Source of the DNA: Rhizobiaceae bacterium
Lineage (GTDB): Bacteria > Pseudomonadota > Alphaproteobacteria > Rhizobiales > Rhizobiaceae
Assembly: GCA_029233925.1 (NCBI GenBank)
Contig: JARGOX010000004.1
Location: 62,001-126,000, forward strand
DNA: 64,000 nucleotides
Reading direction: 5' to 3'
Below the pieces are notes generated by a model. That model was not told the DNA's origin, made no database searches, and was given only the letters and a program-made list of their open reading frames with translations. The translations under genes and the position numbers were made by a program. Each line of letters starts with the position of its first letter. Positions within the stretch are counted from its first letter, which is position 1. This document shows positions 45,408-54,770 of the stretch, piece by piece.

Positions 45408-47453
45408 ATGATACCAACGGGACACAAGTGCCTGATATGCGATTGCGAAAAATCCATGCCGCTCAATGCGTCAAAACTGACGAAGGCACTGGGACAGGAT
45501 GTCGATGTCATTCATACCCACCTTTGCCGTTCCGGCATTGGCGCGTTTGAAAGAGCCCTTGCAGACGATGCCCCGCTGCTGGTTGCCTGCACACAGGAAG
45601 CGCCGCTGTTTCAGGAGATCGCCGATGAAAACGGGCGGTCGGAACAGGTGTCTTTCGTCAACATAAGAGAAAATGCAGGCTGGTCTGCAAACGCTGCGGA
45701 CGTGAGCCCGAAAATCGCCGCGCTGCTTGCAACAGCGCAGTACAATTCCAGGCCGGCGCGGCTGAAATCAATCCAGTCCGACGGCATGTGCCTGGTCTAT
45801 GGGTCTGGGCAACAGGCGCTGGACGTTGCGAAAATCCTGTCATCAAGACTTTCGGTCACCCTGCTTCTTTCTGATGACGTGGATCTGCTGCCGCCCGCGA
45901 TCGCGGATGTTCCAATCTATCGAGGCGACATCGCCCAGGCCGAAGGATCCTTTGGCGCATTTTCGCTGACGGTCAATCAATATGCACCCATCATGCCCTC
46001 ATCACGCAATGGGCTGAATTTCCTGATGGCGCGCGATGGCGCGAAGTCCGATTGCAGCCTGATACTCGATATCTCAGGGGGTGCGCCTCTGTTTACAGGC
46101 CATACCCACCGCGACGGCTACAGATACGTCGATCCCGGCGATCCGGCAGCAGTTTTGCGCGCCGCAATCGAACTCTCCGACATGGTTGGCGAGTTCGAAA
46201 AACCCCTTTACGTCGATTACAATGCGGCGACCTGCGCCCATTCGCGCTCGCAACAACCAGGCTGCAACAAGTGCCTTGATGTCTGCCCGGCCGGTGCCAT
46301 CAGCGACGCCGGAGACATCATATCGATCGACAGCGGCATATGCGGTGGATGCGGGGCCTGCCATGCCGTCTGCCCGACGGGTTCGATCTCCTATCAGTAT
46401 CCTGACCGGGCAGATATGATCGGCCATGCCCAGACGCTGCTCGGCGCCTATCATAAAGCTGGTGGAAAGCAACCGGTCCTGCTCATGCATGACGAACCGT
46501 TTGGCAGCGACCTGATTGCCGCCATGGCGCGCTATGGCAAAGGGCTGCCGGCCAATTGTCTGCCGATGGCCATGCATGCGCCGACCACTTTGGGCCATGT
46601 CGAAATGGCGTCCATGTTGGCCGGTGGCGCGCAGCATATCGTCTTTCTGTGCGATCCTTCAAAAGACGATGAGATGGACGGACTGCGGGCCGAATGCCAT
46701 CTGGCCAACGTCATCCTGTCAGGTCTGGGTTTTGGCGAGGAAGTGCGGGTCAGCCTGTTGAACGATGCCGATCCCGACAGGATTGAAGAGGCTTTATGGT
46801 CGCTTCCCCTGCACAGCATGATCGCGGGAGAGACCTTCAACCCGATCGGCTCGAAGCGCGATGTGGCGCGCATGGCCTTTTCCAAGCTGCACCAACAATC
46901 CCCCACACAGCCTGATGTGATTTCACTGCCGGCCTATTCGCCCTATGGCCGGGTGGAGATCGACCAGACGGCCTGCACCCTGTGTATGGCCTGCACGTCG
47001 GCCTGCCCATCAGCTGCCGTGGTTGACACGCCGGGCGAACCCAAGCTGCGCTTTGTTGAAAGTGCCTGCGTACAATGCGGTCTGTGCGTCAATACCTGTC
47101 CGGAAAATGCCTTGAAACTCGTCTCGCAAATCGATTTCACACCCAAGGCCATGCAGCCCATTACGCTCTATGAGGAGGAACCCTTCAACTGCGTGGAGTG
47201 CGGCACGCCCTTTGCGACCCAATCGACCATCGACCGGATCAAGGGTCAATTGGCCGGAAAGCACACGATGTTTGCCGATGCAGAACGCTCGCGCATCATG
47301 GAAATGTGCGACAAATGCCGGATCGAGTTTCAGGCAAACAGCATCAACGATCCCTTTTCCGCCGGAACACGCCCGCGCCCCCGCACCACCGAGGATTACC
47401 TTGAAGCAGAAAGCAAGGGCCTGAGTGTCGATGACTTCCTGATGGACGATTAA
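45408..47453 (+). CDS. Multi-cluster 4Fe-4S ferredoxin-like protein, formate dehydrogenase-associated
   Basis: 681 residues, no signal peptide. An N-terminal CLICDC pair, a long domain, then two 2x[4Fe-4S] regions: CNKCLDVCPAGAIS/CGGCGACHAVCPTGS near 290-340 and CTLCMACTSACPSAAV/CVQCGLCVNTCPENAL near 520-585. A C-terminal zinc-ribbon-like set (CVECGTPF and CDKCRIEF) follows. This architecture is characteristic of the ferredoxin encoded beside DUF3305/DUF3306 in formate dehydrogenase loci. It has a strong GGGGAGGA ribosome-binding site and is divergent from the DUF3305 gene. The expected next genes (TorD-like chaperone, formate dehydrogenase subunits) are missing; an unrelated dehydratase gene follows. 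Confidence 0.85.
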   Translation: MIPTGHKCLICDCEKSMPLNASKLTKALGQDVDVIHTHLCRSGIGAFERALADDAPLLVACTQEAPLFQEIADENGRSEQVSFVNIRENAGWSANAADVSPKIAALLATAQYNSRPARLKSIQSDGMCLVYGSGQQALDVAKILSSRLSVTLLLSDDVDLLPPAIADVPIYRGDIAQAEGSFGAFSLTVNQYAPIMPSSRNGLNFLMARDGAKSDCSLILDISGGAPLFTGHTHRDGYRYVDPGDPAAVLRAAIELSDMVGEFEKPLYVDYNAATCAHSRSQQPGCNKCLDVCPAGAISDAGDIISIDSGICGGCGACHAVCPTGSISYQYPDRADMIGHAQTLLGAYHKAGGKQPVLLMHDEPFGSDLIAAMARYGKGLPANCLPMAMHAPTTLGHVEMASMLAGGAQHIVFLCDPSKDDEMDGLRAECHLANVILSGLGFGEEVRVSLLNDADPDRIEEALWSLPLHSMIAGETFNPIGSKRDVARMAFSKLHQQSPTQPDVISLPAYSPYGRVEIDQTACTLCMACTSACPSAAVVDTPGEPKLRFVESACVQCGLCVNTCPENALKLVSQIDFTPKAMQPITLYEEEPFNCVECGTPFATQSTIDRIKGQLAGKHTMFADAERSRIMEMCDKCRIEFQANSINDPFSAGTRPRPRTTEDYLEAESKGLSVDDFLMDD

Positions 47454-47620
47454 AGCAGATGGCAATCGTAACCGCGGTTCATGAACCCGGCACCGGAATC
47501 TCGCCTACCGGTTCTTGATTAATCCATTGACCTAGCTTACTGACATTATTACATTCCCAGTTGGGAGAATGCCTCCTATCCGGGTGCATGTTCTGCGAAA
47601 TACCAGTGATCGGAAAACAG

Positions 47621-48883
47621 ATGGGACAATCGGTTTCACAAAAGATAATTGCCAGGGCCACAGGGCGGGAATACGTGGAACCGGGCGAGTACGTGATTGC
47701 CACGCCGGATTTTACAGTGTGCCAGGAAATATCGTGGCCTGCCCGCAAGGCCATCATGGAGCGCGCAGGCGTGAACAAGATAGCCAATCCCGAAAAAGTG
47801 GCTTTCGTCATCGACCACACCACATCGGCCGGCATGGGTACCAATTACTACAAGGCCCACAAGGAAATGAAGGAATTCGCCCTTGCCAATGGCGCGCACT
47901 TTTACGGCGCCGGATCCGGCCTCAGGCACCTGGTCATGACAGAAAACGCATTCGCGCGTCCTGGCGGCCTGATCTTTTCCGATGAACCCAATATTGCCAG
48001 CGTCGGGGTTTTGGGCGCTTTGAACATTGCCATATCGTCAGAGGTGGTCGTGACACAAGTCAGCGACAGCAACTGGATGATGGTGCCGCGTCCGGTGCGG
48101 ATCAAACTCCACGGCAAACTTCCACGGGGCGTCACCACGCGCGATCTGGCGCAAACGCTGATCCGCGATTTTTCACAGACGGATACGCTATCGCAGTCCT
48201 GCATTGAGTATTGCGGTCCGGCTATCGCCGATCTCGGACTGGACGCACGCCAGACGCTGCTTGCCTGCACCTATCACGCCGGTGCCGATACCGCACTGAT
48301 GCCAGTCGATGAAAAAGCCATGGCCTATGTGCAGGAACGTGCACCGGATGGGCAGTACGAGGTGTTCGAAGCCGACGCGGATGCCGAATATGCATTTGAA
48401 ACCAGCTACGATCTCTCGGTGCTCAGTCCGATGGTCACAGCCCCACCCGAATTGCACAATGTCTCTGTCGTCGAAGATTTTTCCGATCAGCGTATCGACC
48501 AGGCAGCGATGGGGACCTGCGCCAATGGAAGGCTGGAAGACCTGCGCATTGCCGCGGAGATTCTCAAAGGCCGAAAGATCGCACCCCACGTTACCTTCTA
48601 CATCACACCGGGCAGCCGTGAGGTCTATGCGAATGCGGCGCGTGAGGGACTGCTGGAAATCTTCATGCAGGCCGGCGCAACGGTGCTGGCGCCGGGTTGC
48701 ACCACCTGCTGGGGATATGAGGGCTATATGGACGCCGGAGAGGTGCAGATATCAACGCACCAGATGAACTATCACGGCCGCAATGGCAGCAGGGACTCCC
48801 TGTCGTTCCTCTCAAGCCCACATGTCGTTGCCGCGTCTGCCATCACCGGCTTCATCTCGGATCCGCGCCCGATGCTCGCCTGA
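47621..48883 (+). CDS. LeuC-like (aconitase/isopropylmalate dehydratase family) large subunit
   Basis: 420 residues. It starts MGQSVSQKIIARATGREYVEPGE, the usual LeuC-type N-terminus; a longer TTG frame from 47561 is less likely. The [4Fe-4S] cysteines are visible in MGTCANGRLEDL and APGCTTCWG. The catalytic region FVIDHTTSAGMGT is present. It is a dehydratase/hydratase for a hydroxy di- or tricarboxylate and needs a small swivelling subunit. None is adjacent, but a LeuD-like gene lies at 58949-59467 in the same region. It is convergent with the fumarase-type genes (7 bases between the stops). Confidence 0.85.
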   Translation: MGQSVSQKIIARATGREYVEPGEYVIATPDFTVCQEISWPARKAIMERAGVNKIANPEKVAFVIDHTTSAGMGTNYYKAHKEMKEFALANGAHFYGAGSGLRHLVMTENAFARPGGLIFSDEPNIASVGVLGALNIAISSEVVVTQVSDSNWMMVPRPVRIKLHGKLPRGVTTRDLAQTLIRDFSQTDTLSQSCIEYCGPAIADLGLDARQTLLACTYHAGADTALMPVDEKAMAYVQERAPDGQYEVFEADADAEYAFETSYDLSVLSPMVTAPPELHNVSVVEDFSDQRIDQAAMGTCANGRLEDLRIAAEILKGRKIAPHVTFYITPGSREVYANAAREGLLEIFMQAGATVLAPGCTTCWGYEGYMDAGEVQISTHQMNYHGRNGSRDSLSFLSSPHVVAASAITGFISDPRPMLA

Positions 48884-48890
48884 GCCTGTG

Positions 48891-49514
48891 TCAGTCCCGG
48901 CGCGCCCGCGCCAGGTTCAATTGTTCGATGATCTGCTCGCGACGCTGCCGCACGCTTGCATCCAGATTATCATAAAGACTTTGCCCATGAGCATCGATGG
49001 CGACCGTTAGCGGTCCCAGTTCGGCCACGTCCATTGCGACCAGACGATAGTGCGAGACCAGGTCGGTCCAGGCAACCTGTTCTATTCTTCTGATCGACTC
49101 GGAATGCAACGGCGCACCACCACCCAGAAATGACAGATAAACACCGCCAACATCCTTGAGGGCCGCCGCACAGGCTGAATCAAGCCCACCTTTCCCCCCA
49201 ACGCAACGCAGGCCGAAATGACGGATAATCCTCGGCATCATATGGTTGAAACGCGTGCTTGTCGTGGGATTCATGTACAGGATTTCAATACCGTTCCCGG
49301 TGTCCCGGCTATAACTGCCCAGATGAAAAAAAGCCGATTGCGACAAGTCCATTGGCATTTTCTTGCCGGCATCGATGAAGTCGAGAATGCGCTGATGGGT
49401 GGGCATGCCGGCAGTCATCTTTACCGGGCCCGTGAGCGTTACCATGTCACCGAGCTCAAGACTTTCCGCCGTCTGACGGCTCATGGGAAGTTCAATTTTA
49501 CGTATGGCACTCAT
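48891..49514 (-). CDS. Fumarase class I / L-tartrate dehydratase beta subunit family
   Basis: 207 residues corresponding to the C-terminal domain of class I fumarases: LELGDMVTLTGPVKMTAGMPTHQRILDFIDAGKKMP, SAFFHLGSYSRD, NPTTSTRFNHMMPRIIRHFGLRCVGGKGGLDSACAAALKDVGGVYLSFLGGGAPLH and the closing AELGPLTVAIDAHGQSLYDNL. Such two-subunit enzymes hydrate fumarate, mesaconate or dehydrate tartrate. It follows the alpha subunit gene with a 2-base gap and would form the alpha2beta2 enzyme. Confidence 0.9.
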   Translation of the reverse strand: MSAIRKIELPMSRQTAESLELGDMVTLTGPVKMTAGMPTHQRILDFIDAGKKMPMDLSQSAFFHLGSYSRDTGNGIEILYMNPTTSTRFNHMMPRIIRHFGLRCVGGKGGLDSACAAALKDVGGVYLSFLGGGAPLHSESIRRIEQVAWTDLVSHYRLVAMDVAELGPLTVAIDAHGQSLYDNLDASVRQRREQIIEQLNLARARRD

Positions 49515-49516
49515 GA

Positions 49517-50386
49517 TTATTCCAGCCGCTCCACATGCCCGTCACTGTATATTCGTGCGCGGGTTCGCCGGTTGATCCAGCAGTTGAAGGCAACGGCAAC
49601 CGGCGTAAAGCCATGACCGGCAGCATAGTCCACGTGCACGCCCAGAACCGTCGTAGCGCCGCCGGTGCCCATCGGGCCATAACCCAACGCATTGACCGCT
49701 TCACACAATCGCTCTTCCATTGCGGCAACCTGCGGATCAGGATTGATGGATCCGATCTCGCGCAGCGTCTGTTCCTTGGCCAATTTGGTGCAATAGTCGA
49801 ATGTGCCGCCGATGCCCACGCCCATCACGACAGGAGGACAATGTTGGGCGCCTGCCTTGATCGCCACATCAAGAATATAAGTCTCGATTGTCTCGAGGGT
49901 GGGAAATGTGAAAAGTTCCATGGCCGCCCAGCGTCCGGAGCCGAGTGCCTTTGGCGAGCAGATGATTTCAATGTAGTCCGCGTCTTCGACGAGATCATAA
50001 GTGATGATCGGCATGTGCCTGCCGGAATAGCTGCGCTCATTGGTCAGCGGATTGGTGACATGTTTGAGGAGCGGTGGCTGGATTGTTTCCACAAGATGAT
50101 CAAAACCGGCCCTGATTGCCGATTTGATGTTGGCATTCCAATCGGCCTTCGTGCCGATCTTGACGAAATAGACAGGCACCCCGGAATCGGAACAGACGAA
50201 CTGGTTATCGTTCTCGGCCCGATTGGCGCTGGTGAGCATCATGTTGAGTGTTCGGCGGGCGGTGTCCGTGGTTTCCCGGTCGCGGGCCGCAGCCAGGGCC
50301 ACCTTCGTGTCTTCAGGCACCTTTCGCAGCGCCCAGGAATAAAGGTCCTCACTGAGTTTCTGTATGTCTGCGTCTTTAATGGTCAT
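49517..50386 (-). CDS. Fumarase class I / L-tartrate dehydratase alpha subunit family
   Basis: 289 residues. The three Fe-S Cys regions of the class I fumarase N-terminal domain are present: FVCSDSGVPVYFVK, EIICSPKALGSGRWAAM or AQHCPPVVMGVGIGGTFDYCTKLAKEQTL, and a C-terminal GPMGTGGATTVLGVHVDYAAGHGFTPVAVAFNCWINRR. Its start overlaps the stop of the CMD-family gene (ATGA), so the minus-strand genes form one operon. Substrate could be fumarate, mesaconate or tartrate. Confidence 0.9.
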   Translation of the reverse strand: MTIKDADIQKLSEDLYSWALRKVPEDTKVALAAARDRETTDTARRTLNMMLTSANRAENDNQFVCSDSGVPVYFVKIGTKADWNANIKSAIRAGFDHLVETIQPPLLKHVTNPLTNERSYSGRHMPIITYDLVEDADYIEIICSPKALGSGRWAAMELFTFPTLETIETYILDVAIKAGAQHCPPVVMGVGIGGTFDYCTKLAKEQTLREIGSINPDPQVAAMEERLCEAVNALGYGPMGTGGATTVLGVHVDYAAGHGFTPVAVAFNCWINRRTRARIYSDGHVERLE

Positions 50387-51021
50387 AAGGCTGGCAACGC
50401 GCTGAGATTGTCGGGTTGACCGTCGTCGGCATATCCAAACTGAGGTTCAGTTCCGTCGGGTAGAGGCACATGGTGGGCATTGAGCATCATGGCCACCATC
50501 GTGTAGTAACCGACCACGCCGGTCAGTTCCACGACACCCTGTTCACCCCAACGTTCTTTTACGGCCAGATAGGTTGCGTCCGATACTTTTCCTGTCATTT
50601 GCAGTTCCTGTGTAAAGGCGTAAACCTCCCGCATGCTCTCATCGGGAAAATCCGGCACGACGCCTTCTTTCAAGGCATCAATGATTTGAGGTGACACACC
50701 GGCTTTTTCAGCAATTCCCCGATGAATGCACCATTCAACTTCACTGTTCCACCGGCGCGCGCTTGCAATGATGCTCAATTCGGTCAGCTTCTCCGGCAAG
50801 ATCGTGTGATAACGCACGAACTCACCCAGCTTTTGCCATCGATCCGCCAATACCGGGCTGTGAATCGCTGCGCGAATGGGCCCGACCACCATGCCGCGAG
50901 GACCTGCGAGCATATCATCGTATACGCGCCTTTGCTCCTTCGAAAGTTCTTCGGGTCCCGGCAAGCTGATGCGTACGCCGCGATCTGACCCGTTGACGGA
51001 TTTCAAATCTCTGCTTGTCAT
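50383..51021 (-). CDS. Carboxymuconolactone decarboxylase (AhpD-like) family protein
   Basis: 212 residues from ATG 51021 (GAAGGAG upstream). The all-helical CMD fold is indicated by YHTILPEKLTELSIIASARRWNSEVEWCIHRGIAEKAGVSPQIIDAL, with the E-x6-H-type active-site set and one Cys two residues before the His, so it is not a two-Cys peroxidase type. The second repeat ends VELTGVVGYYTMVAMMLNAHHVPLP. Substrates vary widely in the family; an oxo-acid decarboxylase or lactone-handling role beside an enol-lactonase-like hydrolase is plausible. Confidence 0.8.
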   Translation of the reverse strand: MTSRDLKSVNGSDRGVRISLPGPEELSKEQRRVYDDMLAGPRGMVVGPIRAAIHSPVLADRWQKLGEFVRYHTILPEKLTELSIIASARRWNSEVEWCIHRGIAEKAGVSPQIIDALKEGVVPDFPDESMREVYAFTQELQMTGKVSDATYLAVKERWGEQGVVELTGVVGYYTMVAMMLNAHHVPLPDGTEPQFGYADDGQPDNLSALPAL

Positions 51022-51211
51022 TGATACTCTCCTTCGACCCGGCCGGTTTTCGCAAGCAACACTTCTCCTTGCTCGCCCCACAAGGGAACATGCCGGTCAG
51101 GACTCAATGGTGCGTTTGTTGAATACATAGGTCTGACAGACTGAGGAAGCTCATCCCAAGATGGATGTTTGATGAGGCGAAATGCCTGTTCAATATGAGA
51201 ATGCAGGCCGC

Positions 51212-51898
51212 TCACGGTTGCGCTGTCAGAAAGTCGATAATGGGCTTTTTTGGGTCGAAATTTTCGCCAACCACTCCCGGGGACGGATCATCCTGCGGCA
51301 CCGTTGCACGGATGCTCTCGCGCGCGGAAACCCTCTCATGCCACTTGGCCAGCTGTGGGAACGCCTCCCGCCATTGATTTTCAAGAAAGCGGAAATCCAG
51401 TTGCCCGAGAGCGCAAACGATCCCAATGTGCCCCAAGCCGAACCCGGCAGAATCGAGTTGCCCTGCCTCACGCTCCAGAAGCGCCATTGTTGCGCGCACC
51501 TTGCTTTCGAAAGACAGCGGCAGAATCTCCAGGACACCCGTCGGACGCGTCAGTTCAGTCCGCCAAAGAAGCAAAACGTCGGTCAGACCGTCGCCGAGGG
51601 CCTGCCAGCGCAATTGTGAAAACCGAGCCTCCCCTGAATCGGGCAGAAGACGCGGGCCACTGCCCAGTGTGTCGAGATACTCACATATTACCCGGGAGTC
51701 GAAGAGGGTTCGATGATCATCGAGCACGAGGGTCGGCAGCTTGCCCAGAGGGTTGTCGCGCTGGAGTTCTCGATTGGGCATTGCAGCAAACGCGACTGTA
51801 GAGCGCACGCACGCCACCTGATCGAGCATTCCCTTTTCTTGCAGGACAATCATCACCTTTCTGACAAAGGGAGATCGTGGCGACCAATGCAGTTTCAT
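51212..51898 (-). CDS. Glutathione S-transferase family protein
   Basis: 228 residues. N-terminal thioredoxin-like domain MKLHWSPRSPFVRKVMIVLQEKGM with the Ser-Pro-x-Ser-Pro-Phe-x-Arg-Lys active site of beta/zeta-like GSTs, cis-Pro in GKLPTLVLDD, glutathione-binding LFDSRVICEYLD, and an alpha-helical C-terminal domain. It lies in the minus-strand catabolic operon and could perform glutathione-dependent isomerisation, as zeta-class maleylacetoacetate isomerases do. This is inference. Confidence 0.85.
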   Translation of the reverse strand: MKLHWSPRSPFVRKVMIVLQEKGMLDQVACVRSTVAFAAMPNRELQRDNPLGKLPTLVLDDHRTLFDSRVICEYLDTLGSGPRLLPDSGEARFSQLRWQALGDGLTDVLLLWRTELTRPTGVLEILPLSFESKVRATMALLEREAGQLDSAGFGLGHIGIVCALGQLDFRFLENQWREAFPQLAKWHERVSARESIRATVPQDDPSPGVVGENFDPKKPIIDFLTAQP

Positions 51899-52039
51899 GG
51901 GGCGATGCTCCTCCGGACGGATATGAATTCACGGCAATGAAGCCTCGCCAGGAAACTAATTGCCAATCGCAATAAAGTCAATCTTATGGATATTTGACTT
52001 TTTGAAAAACACAAGGTCCTCGAACCCGGCTGATTGCAC

Positions 52040-52846
52040 TCATGAGGGATCGGTATTTTCCAGGAAGTCCAGCAAAACCTTGTTGAAAGCGTCCGGCTGC
52101 TCATAGCAGGGCACATGCCCTGCATCGCGAATTAACGCATATCGCGCACCAGCAATATTATCGCACAGGACGCGCATGGAAACCGGCATGTTGCCGTCGT
52201 TTTCTCCGACGATGACAAGGGTGGGCACATCAATCCGAGACAGTTGCGAACTGTAGTCATAAGCCTGCAAGGCCCGCACACATGCCACATAGCCCTCAAG
52301 CGGCACCCGTTCGGCAGCCTCAAGCGCCTTCCTGTGATGGCCGGCGTCACGGAAACCCTGACTGAACCAGCGCTCCGCCATATCCGCAGCAATTGATTTC
52401 ATGCCCCTGGCATGCGCCATGTCTATGCGGGATTGCCAGGTATCGCGGCCTCCCGGCGCCGTCGCGGACTGGCCATCGCACAGAACCAGCCTGTTAACGC
52501 GCCCGGAGGCCGCCTGCCAGGTGTCCAACACGGTGGGCACACCCATCGAGAGACCGATCAAGGTCGCGGATTCTATGGAGAAATGATCCAGAAGGGCACG
52601 CAGATCGGCGCCGAGCCTTTCGAAAGTACAAGGGCCGCTTGGAACGCTTGTCTGGCCGTGGCCTCTTTGATCATATCGCAGGACATTGTAGCGGCCGGCG
52701 AGCGCCACAGCCTGTTCATCCCAGAGACTCAGATTGGTCAGAATTGAATTTGCGAAGACGATCCAGGGCCGGTTTTCCCCGGCACGCTGGACAGAACATC
52801 TGAAGCGCAATCCGTCATGATCAACCCATTCGATTTCAGAGGTCAT
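52040..52846 (-). CDS. Alpha/beta hydrolase, 3-oxoadipate enol-lactonase-like
   Basis: 268 residues. Triad: Ser in IGLSMGVP, Asp in IVGENDGNMPV, His in RDAGHVPCYEQ. N-terminal WVDHDGLRFRCSVQRAGENRPWIVFANSILTNLSLWDEQ and YDQRGHGQTSVPSGPCTFERLGADL are characteristic of the PcaD type, which opens enol-lactones of beta-ketoadipate metabolism. ATG at 52846 is chosen; a GTG 12 bases upstream is possible. It is the first gene of the minus-strand operon (hydrolase, GST, CMD, fumarase alpha, fumarase beta). Confidence 0.85.
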   Translation of the reverse strand: MTSEIEWVDHDGLRFRCSVQRAGENRPWIVFANSILTNLSLWDEQAVALAGRYNVLRYDQRGHGQTSVPSGPCTFERLGADLRALLDHFSIESATLIGLSMGVPTVLDTWQAASGRVNRLVLCDGQSATAPGGRDTWQSRIDMAHARGMKSIAADMAERWFSQGFRDAGHHRKALEAAERVPLEGYVACVRALQAYDYSSQLSRIDVPTLVIVGENDGNMPVSMRVLCDNIAGARYALIRDAGHVPCYEQPDAFNKVLLDFLENTDPS

Positions 52847-53284
52847 GTCATTTTCCACTCACAATAAAAGCTATGAAGCATATTATTATATCTATGAGGA
52901 GATTTCACAAGACATTTTATGGGGATTGATGACGCCGGCTTCGAAAATGCCAAGGCTGCAGTGAAAATCGATATACCCGCAACCTGTCGATTTCCTCACC
53001 TTCATTCAACCCGTGACGCGCGATATTTCATGAACAGTAGACCCTAACCCCATGATGAGTTTCAACGAGGGTGACAAATTTGGCCAGCAACGGACAGTAT
53101 AATGGCGCAAAGATCCGGCCGATTGTGTGTTTGCGCCGCTTTGCCGCGGCAGCTGTTCGACCCATCTCACAATCAATATAAGTTATAAGATTGACTTTTT
53201 AGGTTTTGATGGTACCGTCGCTAAAAATATCGAGCCAACCGCCTCACCGCATGGATTCAAGAAGAGCAAAAGGGAGTAACGAAC
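52847..53284. other. Divergent intergenic region between the hydrolase operon and the CoA-transferase operon
   Basis: About 440 bases without a gene I can support. An AT-rich part around 53172-53212 (ATAAGTTATAAGATTGACTTTTTAG) could hold promoter elements for the rightward operon. A ribosome-binding-like AGGGAG at 53271-53276 precedes the small ORF at 53285. Confidence 0.35.
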
Positions 53285-53443
53285 TTGCAAAACTCCACCC
53301 ACTTAAATCTGATGAAGACCAAGGCAACGTTGCCCCAGATTGAGGCCGGGCGCCTCATCCGCAGGAACGGCATGCCAGGATCTGTTTCCGGCTGTCCGGC
53401 CGCAATACCGAATTTCGAGCCTTTGGCACACCTGCCAAATTGA
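53285..53443 (+). CDS. Small ORF, 52 residues, coupled to the next small ORF
   Basis: It starts at TTG 8 bases after AGGGAG, contains an internal ATG at 53312, and ends FEPLAHLPN. Its TGA overlaps the ATG of the next ORF (TGATG). The sequence is unlike anything I recognise. The overlap pattern, not similarity, is the reason to list it. It could also be part of a frameshifted remnant. Confidence 0.3.
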   Translation: MQNSTHLNLMKTKATLPQIEAGRLIRRNGMPGSVSGCPAAIPNFEPLAHLPN

Positions 53444-53577
53444 TGTCAGCCAGCCCGGCCGAGGACTTTGCCGGTGCCGGCCCCCTGGCGAATTTCAAAA
53501 GAAGCAAAGCCTTCAACGCCACGCTTTCGCAGATTGGCGATTCTCAAACACGTGACACTTTCAAGGAGACCCGTTGA
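53443..53577 (+). CDS. Small ORF, 44 residues, coupled to the CoA-transferase gene
   Basis: Begins MSASPAEDFAGAGPLANFK and ends TFKETR. The start overlaps the previous ORF's stop (TGATG at 53441-53445). Its own TGA overlaps the CoA-transferase ATG (TGATG at 53575-53579). The AAGGAG for the CoA-transferase lies inside its last codons. No homology recognised; a leader peptide for translational coupling is one possibility. Confidence 0.3.
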   Translation: MSASPAEDFAGAGPLANFKRSKAFNATLSQIGDSQTRDTFKETR

Positions 53578-54770
53578 TGTCCGGTCCGCTTTCTCATATT
53601 CGTGTTCTGGATCTCAGCCGGATCATGGCCGGTCCCTGGTGTGGCCAGATCCTCGCCGATCTCGGCGCCGACGTGATCAAGATCGAACGGCTGGGTGCAG
53701 GAGACGACACCCGCCGCTGGGGACCGCCCTTTCTGAAGGACAAGGATGGCAACCACACAGGCGAGGCTGGTTATTACCTGTCGGTCAACCGCGGCAAGCG
53801 ATCGGTGGAACTGGATCTGAAAAGCGAAGAGGGTCGGGCAGCCGTGCGCGCGCTGGCGGCGCAAAGCGATATCCTGCTGGAAAACTTCAAGACCGGTACT
53901 CTTGGACGGATGGGGCTCGGATATGACGACCTCAAGAAGGTCAATCCCAAGCTCATCTATTGCTCGGTCACCGGTTTCGGCTTGACCGGGCCACAGGCCG
54001 GAGACGCGGCCTACGACTTCATGATCCAGGGGATGGGCGGACTGATGAGCGTGACCGGAGGTCCGGATGGCAATTCGGGCGGCGGGCCGCAAAAGGTTGG
54101 CGTTCCCATTATCGACCTCATGACCGGCATGTATACCGCCGTCGGAGCGCTCGCCGCTCTGGCGAACCGCGAGCAGACCGGCAAAGGCGATCATATTGAC
54201 CTTGCCATGCTCGATGTCTCCGTGGCGACGCTGTCCAATCAGGCAATGAATTACCTGATCTCGGGACAAAATCCCGTGCGGCGCGGCAATCGCCATCCCA
54301 ATATCCAGCCGCAGAACGTCTACCCCGTTGCCGATGGTCACATCGTGCTGGCGGTGGGCAATGACGGACAGTTCCGCAGTTTCTGCGACGTGATCGGCCT
54401 GCCCGCGCTGGCGGACGATCCCAAATACGCCACGAACGCGGCGCGGGTGGAAAACCTGGAACAGCTGGAGACGCGGCTGATCGAAGCGCTGGCCTCCGGC
54501 ACCATTGCAAAATGGTGCACGGATCTCGCTGCTGCGGGCGTTCCATCCGGTCCCATCAACACGATCGACCGGGTCTTCGAGGAGCCGCAAGTCAGGCATC
54601 GCCAGATGCTGCGCGACATCCCGCACCCGCTTGCAGGAACGGTCAAGCAGGTGATCAGCCCGCTCAATTTCCGCAACGCGCCTCTATCGTTCGAGAAGGC
54701 GCCCCCATTGCTGGGTGAACATACGCTGGAAGTGCTTTCGGAACTCGGACTGGGCGATGCGAAATCATGA
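53577..54770 (+). CDS. Class III CoA-transferase (CaiB/BaiF family)
   Basis: 397 residues. N-terminal LSHIRVLDLSRIMAGPWCGQILADLGADVIKIERLGAGDDTRRWGPPF, the catalytic Asp region AYDFMIQGMGGLMSVTGGPDG, and FRSFCDVIGLPALADDPKYATNAARVENLEQLETRL typify the family. It moves CoA between acyl-CoA and a carboxylic acid such as oxalate, itaconate, citramalate or mesaconate. Together with the enoyl-CoA hydratase downstream it suggests activation of the imported acid and hydration of its CoA ester. It has a strong AAGGAG ribosome-binding site and a TGATG overlap with a small upstream ORF. Confidence 0.9.
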   Translation: MSGPLSHIRVLDLSRIMAGPWCGQILADLGADVIKIERLGAGDDTRRWGPPFLKDKDGNHTGEAGYYLSVNRGKRSVELDLKSEEGRAAVRALAAQSDILLENFKTGTLGRMGLGYDDLKKVNPKLIYCSVTGFGLTGPQAGDAAYDFMIQGMGGLMSVTGGPDGNSGGGPQKVGVPIIDLMTGMYTAVGALAALANREQTGKGDHIDLAMLDVSVATLSNQAMNYLISGQNPVRRGNRHPNIQPQNVYPVADGHIVLAVGNDGQFRSFCDVIGLPALADDPKYATNAARVENLEQLETRLIEALASGTIAKWCTDLAAAGVPSGPINTIDRVFEEPQVRHRQMLRDIPHPLAGTVKQVISPLNFRNAPLSFEKAPPLLGEHTLEVLSELGLGDAKS